Assembly (NCBI RefSeq): GCF_024652905.1
Contig: NZ_CP102428.1
Location: 3,642,001-3,706,000, forward strand
From: Pseudomonas oryzihabitans
GTDB lineage: Bacteria > Pseudomonadota > Gammaproteobacteria > Pseudomonadales > Pseudomonadaceae
DNA: 64,000 nt
Reading direction: 5' to 3'
Part shown: one piece after another, positions 8,107 through 16,295 of the stretch
How positions within the stretch are numbered: position 1 is the stretch's first letter
Layout of the letters: each line of letters opens with the position of its first letter
The notes under the pieces: model-generated
Databases searched by the model: none
The model's input: only the letters and a program-made list of their open reading frames with translations
What the model was told of the DNA's origin: nothing
Translations under genes and position numbers: made by a program

Positions 8107-9449
8107 CTACCAGCGCCCCCCTCGCCGATGGCCTGCCGCGACCCCGACGCTACCGGGCGGTCGCCGCCCTGCTGCTGGCCATCAGCATGACGGTACTGGA
8201 CAGCGGCATCGCCAACCTGGCGTTGCCCACCATCGCCGAGGCCCTGGAGGTCTCGGCCGCCGCGGCGGTGTGGATCGTCAGCGCCTATCAGCTGAGTCTG
8301 GTCGCCCTGCTGTTTCCGCTGGCCGCGGTGGCCGAGCGCCACGGCCTGCGTCCGGTATTCGCCGTCGGGGTCGGCATCTTCGGCCTGGCTTCCCTGGGCT
8401 GTGCCCTGGCGCCGGATCTGGCCAGCCTGGTGGCTGCCCGAGCGCTGCAGGGGGTAGGCGCCGCCGCCATCATGTGCGTCAGCGCCGGCATCGTGCGGCT
8501 GTCCTATCCACGCGCCCGCCTCGGGCGGGGCATCGCCATCAACGCCCTGTGCGTAGCCCTGGGTTCGGCGGCCGCACCCAGCCTGGGCGCGACCATCCTG
8601 GCGCTGGGCGGCTGGCCCTGGCTGTTCGCGATCAACGTACCCCTGGCCATCCTGGTCGGCCTACTAGTGCACAACCTGCCCGACAGCCCCCGCGCGCAAC
8701 GCCGTCTCGATCCGGTCAGCGTGCTGCTCAACGCCCTGCTGTTCTGCGCCGGCATCGGCGGCCTGGAGCGTCTTGGCGGCGCGCCACTGCAGGGAGTGGT
8801 CCTGCTGCTGCTGGCCGCGGCCAGCCTGGTGCTGCTGGTGCGTCGCGAACGCGGGCTGGCGGCGCCGTTGCTGCCCGTCGATCTGCTGGGGCTGCCCGCC
8901 ATGCGCCATTCGGTGCTGGCCTCGGTCTGCTCCTTTGCCGCGCAGATGCTCTGCTTTCTCGCCCTGCCCTTCTATCTGCAGCACCAGCTCGGGCTGGTGC
9001 CCTTGCAGGTGGCCCTGCTGATGCTCGCTTGGCCGCTCACCGTGGCCGTCTCGGCGCAGGTGGCCGGGCGGCTGGCCGACCGCCATCCGCCGCAGCGGCT
9101 GTGCATGCTCGGGGGGCTGGGAATCGCCCTGGGGCTGGCGGCGGCGGCGATGATGCCGCTGGAGCGCTCGACCGCCCTGCTGATCCCCTGCCTGATCCTA
9201 GGCGGCATCGGCTTCGGCTTCTTCCAGGTGCCCAACAACAGGATCATGCTGACCGCTGCCCCGCTCGGTCGCAACGGTGCCACCGGCGGCGTCCAGGCTA
9301 CCGCCCGGCAGACTGGCATGGCCCTGGGCGCCGCGGCCCTGGCGCTGCTGCTGCATCTGGATGGCGGCCTGGCCCCGCGCCTGGGACTGGCCCTGGCGGC
9401 AGCGCTGGGTCTGGTCGCCGCCTGGTCCAACTGGCGGGCACCGCGCTAG
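8103..9449 (+). CDS. MFS drug/solute transporter, DHA2-like
   Basis: 448 residues, nearly all membrane-embedded with 12-14 helices. The first helix carries MTVLDSGIANLALPTIAEAL, the DHA2 (EmrB/QacA) motif, followed by WIVSAYQLSLVALLFPLAAV. The start is a TTG overlapping the stop of the siderophore-interacting protein gene. Known relatives are proton-driven multidrug exporters. Pairing with an SIP reductase and a MarR repressor suggests export of a siderophore-like or xenobiotic compound, which is inference. Its stop shares CTAG with the convergent aminopeptidase gene. Confidence 0.88.
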   Translation: MTTSAPLADGLPRPRRYRAVAALLLAISMTVLDSGIANLALPTIAEALEVSAAAAVWIVSAYQLSLVALLFPLAAVAERHGLRPVFAVGVGIFGLASLGCALAPDLASLVAARALQGVGAAAIMCVSAGIVRLSYPRARLGRGIAINALCVALGSAAAPSLGATILALGGWPWLFAINVPLAILVGLLVHNLPDSPRAQRRLDPVSVLLNALLFCAGIGGLERLGGAPLQGVVLLLLAAASLVLLVRRERGLAAPLLPVDLLGLPAMRHSVLASVCSFAAQMLCFLALPFYLQHQLGLVPLQVALLMLAWPLTVAVSAQVAGRLADRHPPQRLCMLGGLGIALGLAAAAMMPLERSTALLIPCLILGGIGFGFFQVPNNRIMLTAAPLGRNGATGGVQATARQTGMALGAAALALLLHLDGGLAPRLGLALAAALGLVAAWSNWRAPR

Positions 9450-10567
9450 GGCTGCGGTGTTGTCTGGTCGAGCAGCGCCTTGAGCGCCTGCTCACGTTCG
9501 ACCGCCGGGCGTTCGCCCAGCAGCCGGACCCGGTGGAAGAACGCCGGCCAGTTGCCCGGGTGCTGCCGATAGAGGGCGGCAAAGGCCGGCACCCACTGTT
9601 CGTACAGGCCATAGGGCACCAGCCGCGCGTTGTTGAGTGGCTGGCTCATCCAGCCATCGAAGCGACGCTCGTCACGCCAGGCCGGGGTGGCGCGCAGGCG
9701 CTGATAGTCAGCACGCAATCGAGCGAAACGCCGGGCCTTGGCCGCACGCATGGCCACCAGCGCCAACGGCTGGGCATAGAGCCTGGCCAAGTCGTCGCGG
9801 GTAGTCAGCAGCAGGGCGCGAAATTGCTGATAGCGGGCCTCGCGCCCCGCCTCCGGCGGCGGCAGGCCACGACTGGCGCGCCATTGTCGCAGACCTTCGC
9901 CCTCGACGAAGGTGGCGTAGGATTCGTTGAAGGCGGTATCGCCCGGCAGGTAAAAGCGCTGGTGGGCCAGCTCGTGGAAGATCGTGGCCGCCACCTGGTC
10001 GTCGTCCCAGCGCAGCATGCTGCTGAGCAGCGGATCGCTGAACCAGCCCAGGGTCGAATAGGCCGGCACGCCGCCGACGTAGGTGTCCTGACCCTGCGCC
10101 TGCAGCCGCTGCGCCTCAGCTCGGGCCTTGGCTTCCCGGTAGTAGCCGCGATAGGCCACGCAACCAGCGATGGGAAAGCAGTGGGTGGTGGGGCGGGTGG
10201 AGAATTCGGCGGTGGCGAAGACATTCCACAGCACGAAGGGTCGCTTGAGTTCGACGAAACTGCGATAGCTGGCGTTGTCCGGCAGGGCCAGTTCGGCACT
10301 GGCGAAGCGGCGAGCCGCCGCCGCGGCGGCGAGGCGTTCGCGCAGGACCGGGGGGCGCGCCGGATCTGCGACGACCGTCGCAATGGGCTCGCGATCACGG
10401 ATCAGCGCCCACTGGCCCTGTACCATCTGAGCGTAGTACCCGACCGAGGTACAACCGCTCAGTCCGATCAAGAGGGACAGCAGCGCCAGCCAACGGCTCG
10501 CGCGTTGCGCAGGCAGGGTGCCTGACTGGGTGGCGCACCCTTCCCTGCCCGGAGTTGTAGCCGTCAT
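9446..10567 (-). CDS. Lipoprotein zinc aminopeptidase (PF10023-type)
   Basis: 373 residues. A hydrophobic leader ends in the lipobox LIGLSGC, so it is a probable lipoprotein. The zinc site is ATIFHELAHQRFY (HExxH) with a downstream NESYATFVEGEG supplying the third ligand. This matches the Pseudomonas family annotated as putative aminopeptidase. The leader is unusually long (Cys at about 39) when started at the ATG at 10567. That ATG overlaps the start of the divergent lipoprotein gene by two bases, so a shorter non-ATG start is possible. Confidence 0.8.
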   Translation of the reverse strand: MTATTPGREGCATQSGTLPAQRASRWLALLSLLIGLSGCTSVGYYAQMVQGQWALIRDREPIATVVADPARPPVLRERLAAAAAARRFASAELALPDNASYRSFVELKRPFVLWNVFATAEFSTRPTTHCFPIAGCVAYRGYYREAKARAEAQRLQAQGQDTYVGGVPAYSTLGWFSDPLLSSMLRWDDDQVAATIFHELAHQRFYLPGDTAFNESYATFVEGEGLRQWRASRGLPPPEAGREARYQQFRALLLTTRDDLARLYAQPLALVAMRAAKARRFARLRADYQRLRATPAWRDERRFDGWMSQPLNNARLVPYGLYEQWVPAFAALYRQHPGNWPAFFHRVRLLGERPAVEREQALKALLDQTTPQP

Positions 10568-10988
10568 GCGTAGACTGTGCCTGCTGTTGCCTGTGCTGTT
10601 CCTGGGGGGCTGTTCCCTGTGGCCGTTGCCCAAGCCCGATCCGGCGCAGGCCTGGATCGATCTGGACAGCGACGGCAAGGCCAAGCTGGAAGCCCTGCGC
10701 GCCGATCGCAAGGATCTCGAAGACAAACGCTACTTCCAGGTCTGGCCAGGAAACCACGATCTGCAGGTACGCTACCAGTTCGAGGTGCAGCCCACCAACA
10801 TCGGCGCCCAGGTGGCCGATCCGCTGGCGCGCACCTGCCTGGTGACCCTCAACTACAAGGCCTTCGCCGCGGGCGAGCGCTATCGCCTGGAAGCCGGCCA
10901 GACCGGTTGGCGACCCTGGGCGCGCCTCTATGACGAGCGCAACCAGGAAGTGGCGCGCAGCACTGCCAGTCGTTGCGGCGACGTGTAG
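10566..10988 (+). CDS. Lipoprotein, first of a tandem paralogous pair
   Basis: 140 residues starting MRRLCLLLPVLFLGGCS, a compact lipoprotein signal with lipobox LGGC. The mature part contains DPAQAWIDL, RYFQVWPGNHDLQVRY and ERYRLEAGQ, each with a counterpart in the next gene. No enzymatic motif is visible. It starts inside a CATG shared with the divergent aminopeptidase gene, so its promoter must lie within that gene. Function unknown; probably anchored at the envelope. Confidence 0.8.
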   Translation: MRRLCLLLPVLFLGGCSLWPLPKPDPAQAWIDLDSDGKAKLEALRADRKDLEDKRYFQVWPGNHDLQVRYQFEVQPTNIGAQVADPLARTCLVTLNYKAFAAGERYRLEAGQTGWRPWARLYDERNQEVARSTASRCGDV

Positions 10989-11022
10989 ACTCGGCTGATC
11001 TCCCTGTCGCGAGTCGCCATCC

Positions 11023-11454
11023 ATGCGTCTGCGCCTGCTGCTTCCTCTGCTGCTGCTCGGCGGCTGCACCACGCCGCTGCCCCCGGTCGATCCCCAGCAG
11101 GCGTGGGTCGATCTGGAGCTGCGCGAACCCGCGGTAGGCGCCTCGCTGCTGGCCGAGTCCCAGGATGGCAGACGTCTCGACGACGGCCGCTATTTCCAGC
11201 TCGCCCCCGGCAGCCACAGCCTCAAGGTGAGCTATCGCTACGAACTCTATGGCGGCGGTGGCTTCGGACCACGTTTCGGCTGGAACGAACCTCTGCAGAT
11301 CCAATGCTATCTGGAACTGGACTACGGGGATTTCCAGGCCGGCCGGCGCTATCGACTGGCAGCCGAACACACCTTCGGCCAGGGCGAGATCTCCCTCTAC
11401 GACGGCCAGCGCGAACTGGTGAGCTCCCAGCGGGGCATCTGCTCGCCCTTCTGA
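11023..11454 (+). CDS. Lipoprotein, second of a tandem paralogous pair
   Basis: 143 residues; signal MRLRLLLPLLLLGGCTT with lipobox LGGC. It aligns along its length with the preceding lipoprotein: DPQQAWVDL, RYFQLAPGSHSLKVSY and RRYRLAAEH are shared motifs. The central segment is glycine-rich (YGGGGFGPRFG). The 34-bp spacing suggests one transcript. The pair probably arose by local duplication. Function unknown. Confidence 0.8.
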   Translation: MRLRLLLPLLLLGGCTTPLPPVDPQQAWVDLELREPAVGASLLAESQDGRRLDDGRYFQLAPGSHSLKVSYRYELYGGGGFGPRFGWNEPLQIQCYLELDYGDFQAGRRYRLAAEHTFGQGEISLYDGQRELVSSQRGICSPF

Positions 11455-11496
11455 CTCCCGTCGCCAGGGAGGGCGAGCGGGTCAGCCCAGGACCCG

Positions 11497-11673
11497 CTAG
11501 GCGGGTACGCTGACCCAGTCATCCTGATCGCGATCCTGGCTGCGACGCGCGACCGGGCGACCCTTCTGCTCGCGCAGCTGGCGACTCAGGCGCAGAAAAT
11601 CCTCGCGTTCCATCCAGCGCGGTGCAGGCTGGACAAGGGATAGAGCTTGGCGAATCCGAGCGAACGGCGACAT
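11497..11673 (-). CDS. 58-residue basic protein under a LexA box
   Basis: Short gene read from the minus strand. It starts MSPFARIRQALSLVQ, continues MEREDFLRLSRQLREQ and ends DWVSVPA. The ribosome-binding site AGAGGG sits 7 bp before the ATG. A LexA box lies 24 bp upstream of the start codon. The protein is rich in Arg and Gln and has no membrane segment. I do not recognise a family. The SOS box implies induction by DNA damage. Confidence 0.65.
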   Translation of the reverse strand: MSPFARIRQALSLVQPAPRWMEREDFLRLSRQLREQKGRPVARRSQDRDQDDWVSVPA

Positions 11674-11696
11674 GGCATTACCCTCTTGGCTAAATA

Positions 11697-11712
11697 CTGT
11701 ATGCGCAAACAG
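11697..11712 (-). promoter_or_regulatory. LexA (SOS) box
   Basis: CTGTATGCGCAAACAG is CTG-N10-CAG, within a longer symmetric TACTGT...ACAGTA. On the minus strand a TTGGCT -35-like and TACAGT -10-like pair with 16-bp spacing overlaps it, so LexA would block the promoter of the 58-residue gene. Confidence 0.75.
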
Positions 11713-11776
11713 TACTAAGCCAAGCGTAACTGTACAAGCATCCAGCGGATGAACGGTCCGTCCTCCGGGCCGAGGA

Positions 11777-12007
11777 TCAGTCGTTGCGCTGATAGAGGAT
11801 CTTGTGGGTACCGTTGGCGCAGCTGCCCACCACCATGTTGGGATCGCGTACCTCGGCGTTGGGAACCGCTTCGAGGGTATAGGCGGTCACCCCGGCCGAC
11901 TGGATCTTGACCTCGATCTCGGCCTTGAGCTGGTCGCAGGACAGGGGTTCGGCCAGCGCAGCCGTGCTCAACAGGGCGGTACAGCAGAGTAGCGATAGAC
12001 GCAGCAT
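11777..12007 (-). CDS. Periplasmic DUF1161-family protein
   Basis: 76 residues with a signal peptide cleaved after about residue 19 (ALLSTAALA). The mature part opens with EPLSCDQLKAEIEVKIQ and later has VVGSCANGTHKILYQ; the two cysteines probably form a disulfide. This is the DUF1161 pattern, a short exported protein of unknown role found across Pseudomonas. It is a single-gene unit downstream of the SOS gene promoter. Confidence 0.85.
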   Translation of the reverse strand: MLRLSLLCCTALLSTAALAEPLSCDQLKAEIEVKIQSAGVTAYTLEAVPNAEVRDPNMVVGSCANGTHKILYQRND

Positions 12008-12154
12008 GGCGATTTTCCTTGGCGTGATGACCTCTCAGGCTTGGACGCCCGAGCTGTGGCGATGTTCTCAGCGCGATCCTTTGGCCAGCGAAGCGGTGGA
12101 ACCTGGAACCCGAACGGTCTTTCCGATGGTCATTCCTTGCCGTGAAGTGCCCCC

Positions 12155-12823
12155 ATGTTCCAGTGGTTGAAAGACAACTCTCAAGTCCTCACGCTCTTCG
12201 CCCAGTGCTGCACCCTGGGCGTCTGGGTACTCTATGCCCAGCTCTTGCTCAACAACTACAAGCGCCAGCGCCAGCCGCGCCTGATCATCAACCGCGGCGC
12301 TGGAAAGGGCGTGGGCGCCCTTTGCCTGCTGTCGAACATGAGCGCCGAGCCGGTGTTCATCAACCAGCTCACGGTGATCCTCAAGACCAACCGCGAGACG
12401 CTCTACACCGATGTCACCGATATCCGCGAGAGCGGCCAGGATGACTTCGATCCCGATCTGGTGCTGGGCGAGGCGACCCACCAGGGACCGCTCAACACCG
12501 GCGACTTCACCCACATCGGCACCTTCCAGGGCCTGATCCGCCGCGCCGCCGAGCACAACGGCCTGACCCTGGACAACCACCGGCCGCCCGAGGGCTGGGT
12601 GTTCGAGGGCCTGGAGATCCGTGCGGTGGCCTTCTATGGCTCGGATCACGATCCCATCGGGGTGCGCCGGCGCTTTCGCCTGGGCCAGCACGACGGCAAC
12701 TATTGTGCGCTGATCGCCGAGGACTGGCAGACCCAGCAGCTGACCTCGCGCCGTCAGCGGCGCATGGTGCAAAACGACTGGATGGTCGACATGGAGCCCA
12801 AGGCTCAGCCAAAGAACCAGTAG
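12155..12823 (+). CDS. Membrane-anchored protein of unknown function
   Basis: 222 residues. A short N-terminal region is followed by one transmembrane helix (about 11-32) and a cytoplasmic-looking beta-rich domain starting QRQPRLIINRGAGKG. Segments such as LLSNMSAEPVFINQLTVIL recall immunoglobulin-like or C2-like folds, but I cannot assign a family. The C-terminal 18 bp overlap the convergent nucleoside-recognition gene. Codon use is like its neighbours. Function unknown. Confidence 0.7.
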   Translation: MFQWLKDNSQVLTLFAQCCTLGVWVLYAQLLLNNYKRQRQPRLIINRGAGKGVGALCLLSNMSAEPVFINQLTVILKTNRETLYTDVTDIRESGQDDFDPDLVLGEATHQGPLNTGDFTHIGTFQGLIRRAAEHNGLTLDNHRPPEGWVFEGLEIRAVAFYGSDHDPIGVRRRFRLGQHDGNYCALIAEDWQTQQLTSRRQRRMVQNDWMVDMEPKAQPKNQ

Positions 12824-14034
12824 CAGATCAGGATCGATGCCGTGACCCCGGTGAATTCCGCCAGCAGGGCGCAGCCCACCGCATGGCGGGCGCGCTGGAT
12901 GCCCACCGCACCGAAGTACACCGCCAGCACATAGAAGGTGGTCTCGGTACTGCCCTGGATGGTGGCCGCCACCAGCGCCGGAAAGCTGTCCACGCCATGG
13001 GTCTGCATGGTCTCGATCAGCAGGGCGCGGGCGGCGCTGCCGGAGAAGGGCTTGACCAGCGCGGTGGGCAGGGCCTCGACGAAGCGGGTGTCCCAGCCGA
13101 GAAAGGTCACCGCATGGCGGATGCCTTCGAGGAGGGCCTCCAGGGCGCCGGAGGCGCGCAGTACCCCCACCGCGCAGAGCATGGCCACCAGGTAGGGCAA
13201 GAGCGACTTGGCGACGTCGAAACCCTCCTTGGCGCCTTCGACGAAGGCTTCGTAGACCGGCACCTTGCGCAGGGCGCCCAGAATCATGAACGCCAGGATG
13301 ATGCCGAACAGGGTCAGGTTGCCGAGCAGCGATGACAGTCCGGCCAGCGCCGTGGCGGTCAGGGTGAAGAGAAAGGCGACGAAGACGCCAAAGGCCAGGG
13401 CGCCCCCGCCGATCCAGGCCAGCACCACCGGATCCCAGAGTTTCAGCCGCTGCATGAAGGCTACCGAAAACAGCCCCACCAGGTTGGCGCAGGTGTGGGC
13501 CAGCAGGATCGGCAAGAACACCAGGGTCGGGTCCGGCGCGCCCTGCTGGGCGCGGTACATGAACACCGTCACCGGCAGCAGCGTCAGCGAGGAGGCGTTG
13601 AGCACCAGGAAGAGGATCTGCGCATTGCTCGCGGTGGTGCTGCTGGGGTTGAGCTCCTGCAGCGCGCGCATGGCCTTGAGGCCGATGGGGGTGGCGGCGT
13701 TGTCCAGGCCCAGGCCGTTGGCGGCGAAGTTGAGGGTGATCAGCCCCAGTGCCGGATGACCGCGCGGCACCTCTGGCATCAGCCGGGCGAACAGCGGGCC
13801 GAGCAACCGCGCCAGGGCGTCCACCAGTCCGGCCTTCTCGGCGATGCGCAGGATGCCGAGCCAGAGGGTCAGGGTGCCGAACAGCAGCACCATGACCTCC
13901 ACCGACAGCTTGGCCATGGCGAACAGGCTCTCCACCATGGCGGCGAAGACCCCGGCGTTGCCAGCCACCAGCCACTGGCCGAAGGCGCTGATCCCGGCGA
14001 CGATGAAGAAGCTCAGCCACAACCCGTTGAGCAT
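12805..14034 (-). CDS. Nucleoside-recognition (SpmA/SpmB-like) membrane protein
   Basis: 409 residues, about ten transmembrane helices. It joins two nucleoside-recognition (Gate) modules: the first contains TLNFAANGLGLDNAATPIGL and the second follows after about residue 220 (KEGFDVAKSLLPYLVAML). Bacillus keeps these as separate spore-maturation genes spmA and spmB; Pseudomonas, which does not sporulate, carries the fused form. The role outside spores is unknown, probably transport. The gene overlaps the convergent membrane-protein gene by 19 bp. Confidence 0.88.
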   Translation of the reverse strand: MLNGLWLSFFIVAGISAFGQWLVAGNAGVFAAMVESLFAMAKLSVEVMVLLFGTLTLWLGILRIAEKAGLVDALARLLGPLFARLMPEVPRGHPALGLITLNFAANGLGLDNAATPIGLKAMRALQELNPSSTTASNAQILFLVLNASSLTLLPVTVFMYRAQQGAPDPTLVFLPILLAHTCANLVGLFSVAFMQRLKLWDPVVLAWIGGGALAFGVFVAFLFTLTATALAGLSSLLGNLTLFGIILAFMILGALRKVPVYEAFVEGAKEGFDVAKSLLPYLVAMLCAVGVLRASGALEALLEGIRHAVTFLGWDTRFVEALPTALVKPFSGSAARALLIETMQTHGVDSFPALVAATIQGSTETTFYVLAVYFGAVGIQRARHAVGCALLAEFTGVTASILICYWFFG

Positions 14035-14161
14035 CGGTGTTCTCCCGGCAAAACGGCGATGATAACCGTAGCGTCGGGTCCGCGCAGGGACGCCGTTCAG
14101 TCTGTGGTCATCGCCAGCGGGTTATCCTCTGACCTTTCACGCAAATCGCTGGAGTCTGCCC

Positions 14162-14731
14162 ATGCGTCTGTCCGTTCTCGCCCTGCCGCTGGTGCTCGCC
14201 GCCAGCCCGGTGTTCGCCTTCAACCTCAACGACGCCGTCAACGCCTACAACGGCGCCAACGGCAACAGCAACGCCAAGGCCACCGCCGCGGCGGCCGCCA
14301 CGCCCCAGGCGCAGGGCCTGCTGCAGGCGCTGACCAGCCAGCTCAACGTCACCCCGCAACAGGCGGTGGGCGGCACCGGTGCCCTGCTGGGCCTGGCCAA
14401 GAACCAGCTGGTCGGCACCGACTACCGCCAGCTGGCCAAGGCCGTGCCAGGGCTGGACCAGCTGGCCGGCGCCAATGCCACCGGTGGCCTGGCGCAACTC
14501 GGTGGCCTGGGCAGTCTGCTCGGCGGTGGTGGCAAGGACGCCAAGCAGAGTCCGCTGGGCAGCCTGCTGGGCAATGTCGACAGTCGCCAGGACGTCGACA
14601 AGACCTTCAATGCCCTGGGCATGAACAGCGGCATGACCAGCCAGTTCGCCCAGGTGATCCTGGGTTATCTCGGCAAGCAAGGCACCCAGCCCTCCCTGCT
14701 GAGCACCCTGGGCAATGTCTGGGGGCTGTGA
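14162..14731 (+). CDS. Exported DUF2780-family protein
   Basis: 189 residues with an N-terminal signal peptide (MRLSVLALPLVLAASPVFA). An Asn- and Ala-rich linker is followed by LLQALTSQLNVTPQQAVGGT and GALLGLAKNQL, the DUF2780 signature of stacked short helices with glycines. The tail ends NVWGL. The family is abundant in Gammaproteobacteria and of unknown role, probably periplasmic. Its end overlaps the ubiC start by 17 bp, which may couple the two. Confidence 0.85.
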   Translation: MRLSVLALPLVLAASPVFAFNLNDAVNAYNGANGNSNAKATAAAAATPQAQGLLQALTSQLNVTPQQAVGGTGALLGLAKNQLVGTDYRQLAKAVPGLDQLAGANATGGLAQLGGLGSLLGGGGKDAKQSPLGSLLGNVDSRQDVDKTFNALGMNSGMTSQFAQVILGYLGKQGTQPSLLSTLGNVWGL

Positions 14732-15317
14732 CGGCTCACCGCGCTGGCTGACCCAGGCGGCGGCCAGCCAGGCGCCGGATTACCGGGAGGCGCCTCTCGG
14801 CTGGCTCTACGTCGACCGCGGCTCCCTCACCGAGCGACTCACCGCCCTCGCGGGCGGACGCTTCGCCGTCGAGGTGATCACCCAGGGCTGGCAACCATTG
14901 CGCCCGGACGAGTGCCAGGCGCTGGACGTCCCGCCCAGCAGCCCTGGCTGGGTGCGTGAGGTCTGGCTGCGCGGCGATGGCGAAGCCTGGGTCTTTGCCC
15001 GTAGCGTGGCAGCGCGCAAGGCCCTGGAAGCCGCCGATTTCGACCTGGCGGCGCTCGGTGATCGACCGCTCGGCCACTGGCTGTTCCAGGCACCGGCCTT
15101 TGTCCGCGGTCCCCTGGAAGCCTGCCGTTATCCGCTGGCCTGGCTGCCCGACGGCGCGGCGTCCACGGCCTGCTGGGCGCGTCGTTCGGTGTTCAGCCGC
15201 GGGCCGCTGGCCATCCTGGTGAGCGAAGTCTTCCTGCCGGCCTTCTGGCCCCATGCCGAACACGAACAGGCGCTGATCCGTCAGGACGGCAGCGGCGACA
15301 CGACAGGGCCCTTATAA
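14715..15317 (+). CDS. ubiC: Chorismate--pyruvate lyase
   Basis: 200 residues. UbiC converts chorismate to 4-hydroxybenzoate and pyruvate, the first committed step of ubiquinone synthesis. Family hallmarks are WQPLRPDECQALDVP, WVREVWLRGDGEAWVFARSV and the C-terminal SEVFLPAFWP, which includes the catalytic Glu region. The ubiA gene follows 30 bp later as in other pseudomonads. The ATG used lies inside the previous gene; no better in-frame start was seen. Confidence 0.93.
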   Translation: MSGGCDGSPRWLTQAAASQAPDYREAPLGWLYVDRGSLTERLTALAGGRFAVEVITQGWQPLRPDECQALDVPPSSPGWVREVWLRGDGEAWVFARSVAARKALEAADFDLAALGDRPLGHWLFQAPAFVRGPLEACRYPLAWLPDGAASTACWARRSVFSRGPLAILVSEVFLPAFWPHAEHEQALIRQDGSGDTTGPL

Positions 15318-15347
15318 TCGCCGGGCCCTTTGCCAAGCAGCCGCCCG

Positions 15348-16295
15348 ATGAAAAAGAACGCTTCCCGCCCCCTTGATCGCCGTCCTGCCGCGCCCCGCGG
15401 CCCCGAGCCCAGTGCCCGGGTCATCGCCACGCGCCCTCGTAGCGAGCGCATCCGCGACTTCGTCCAGCTGACCCGACTGGACCGACCCATCGGCATCTAT
15501 CTGCTGCTCTGGCCCACCCTCTGGGCGCTGTGGATCGCCGCCGAGGGCGTGCCGAGCCTGAAGAACCTGGTGATCTTCGTGCTCGGCGTGGTGCTGATGA
15601 GATCGGCCGGCTGCGTGATCAACGACTTCGCCGACCGCAACTTCGACGGCCACGTCGCCCGCACCAAGAATCGCCCCCTGGCCACCGGACGCATCTCGCC
15701 CAAGGAGGCCCTGCTGTTCTTTGCCGTGCTGGTGCTGATCAGCTTCGGCCTGGTGCTCTGCACCAACGCCACCACCGTCTGGCTATCTTTCGGCGCCCTC
15801 GGCGTGGCCGCGCTCTATCCCTTCATGAAGAGATACACCTACTACCCGCAGGCGGTGCTGGGTGCGGCCTTTTCCTGGGGCATGCTCATGGCCTTCACCG
15901 CCGAGACCGGCGAGCTGCCGGCCGCGGCCTGGCTGCTGTTCGTCGCCAACGTGATCTGGACGGTGGGCTACGACACCTACTACGCCATGGCCGACCGCGA
16001 GGACGATCTCAAGATCGGGGTGAAGTCCACCGCCATCCTGTTCGGCGACGCCGACCGGGTGATCATCGCCACCCTGCAGGGCCTGACCCTGCTCTGCCTG
16101 GCGTTGGCCGGTGGCCGCTTCGGCCTGGGCCTGCCCTTCTACCTGGGCCTGGTGGTGGCGGCCGGCTGCTTCGCCTGGGAATTCCACGTCACCCGCGACC
16201 GCGACCCCCTGGTGTGCTTCAAGGCCTTCCTGCACAACCACTGGGCCGGGCTGGCGATCCTCGTCGGGATCATCGCCGACTACGGGCTGCGCTGA
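15348..16295 (+). CDS. ubiA: 4-hydroxybenzoate polyprenyltransferase
   Basis: 315 residues. This integral membrane enzyme attaches the polyprenyl tail to 4-hydroxybenzoate in ubiquinone biosynthesis. Two Mg-diphosphate-binding aspartate motifs are visible: [19 protein letters not shown] and [20 protein letters not shown]. About eight to nine transmembrane helices separate them. The start is chosen at MKKNASRP rather than the codon 18 bp upstream because of position and family length. The 16-bp end overlap with the convergent DMT gene is unremarkable. Confidence 0.95.
   Translation: MKKNASRPLDRRPAAPRGPEPSARVIATRPRSERIRDFVQLTRLDRPIGIYLLLWPTLWALWIAAEGVPSLKNLVIFVLGVVLMRSAGCVINDFADRNFDGHVARTKNRPLATGRISPKEALLFFAVLVLISFGLVLCTNATTVWLSFGALGVAALYPFMKRYTYYPQAVLGAAFSWGMLMAFTAETGELPAAAWLLFVANVIWTVGYDTYYAMADREDDLKIGVKSTAILFGDADRVIIATLQGLTLLCLALAGGRFGLGLPFYLGLVVAAGCFAWEFHVTRDRDPLVCFKAFLHNHWAGLAILVGIIADYGLR

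Noticed and set aside
8270-10525. 751-codon open frame across the MFS gene and aminopeptidase
   Set aside because: Out of frame with the MFS gene, Arg/Ala/Gly-rich, no domain; a shadow of the real genes.
12068-14020. Long open frame of 650 codons opposite the SpmAB-like gene
   Set aside because: It is antisense-type shadow coding produced by GC-rich codon bias; composition (Arg, Gly, Pro runs) is not protein-like and the nucleoside-recognition gene and its neighbour explain the region.
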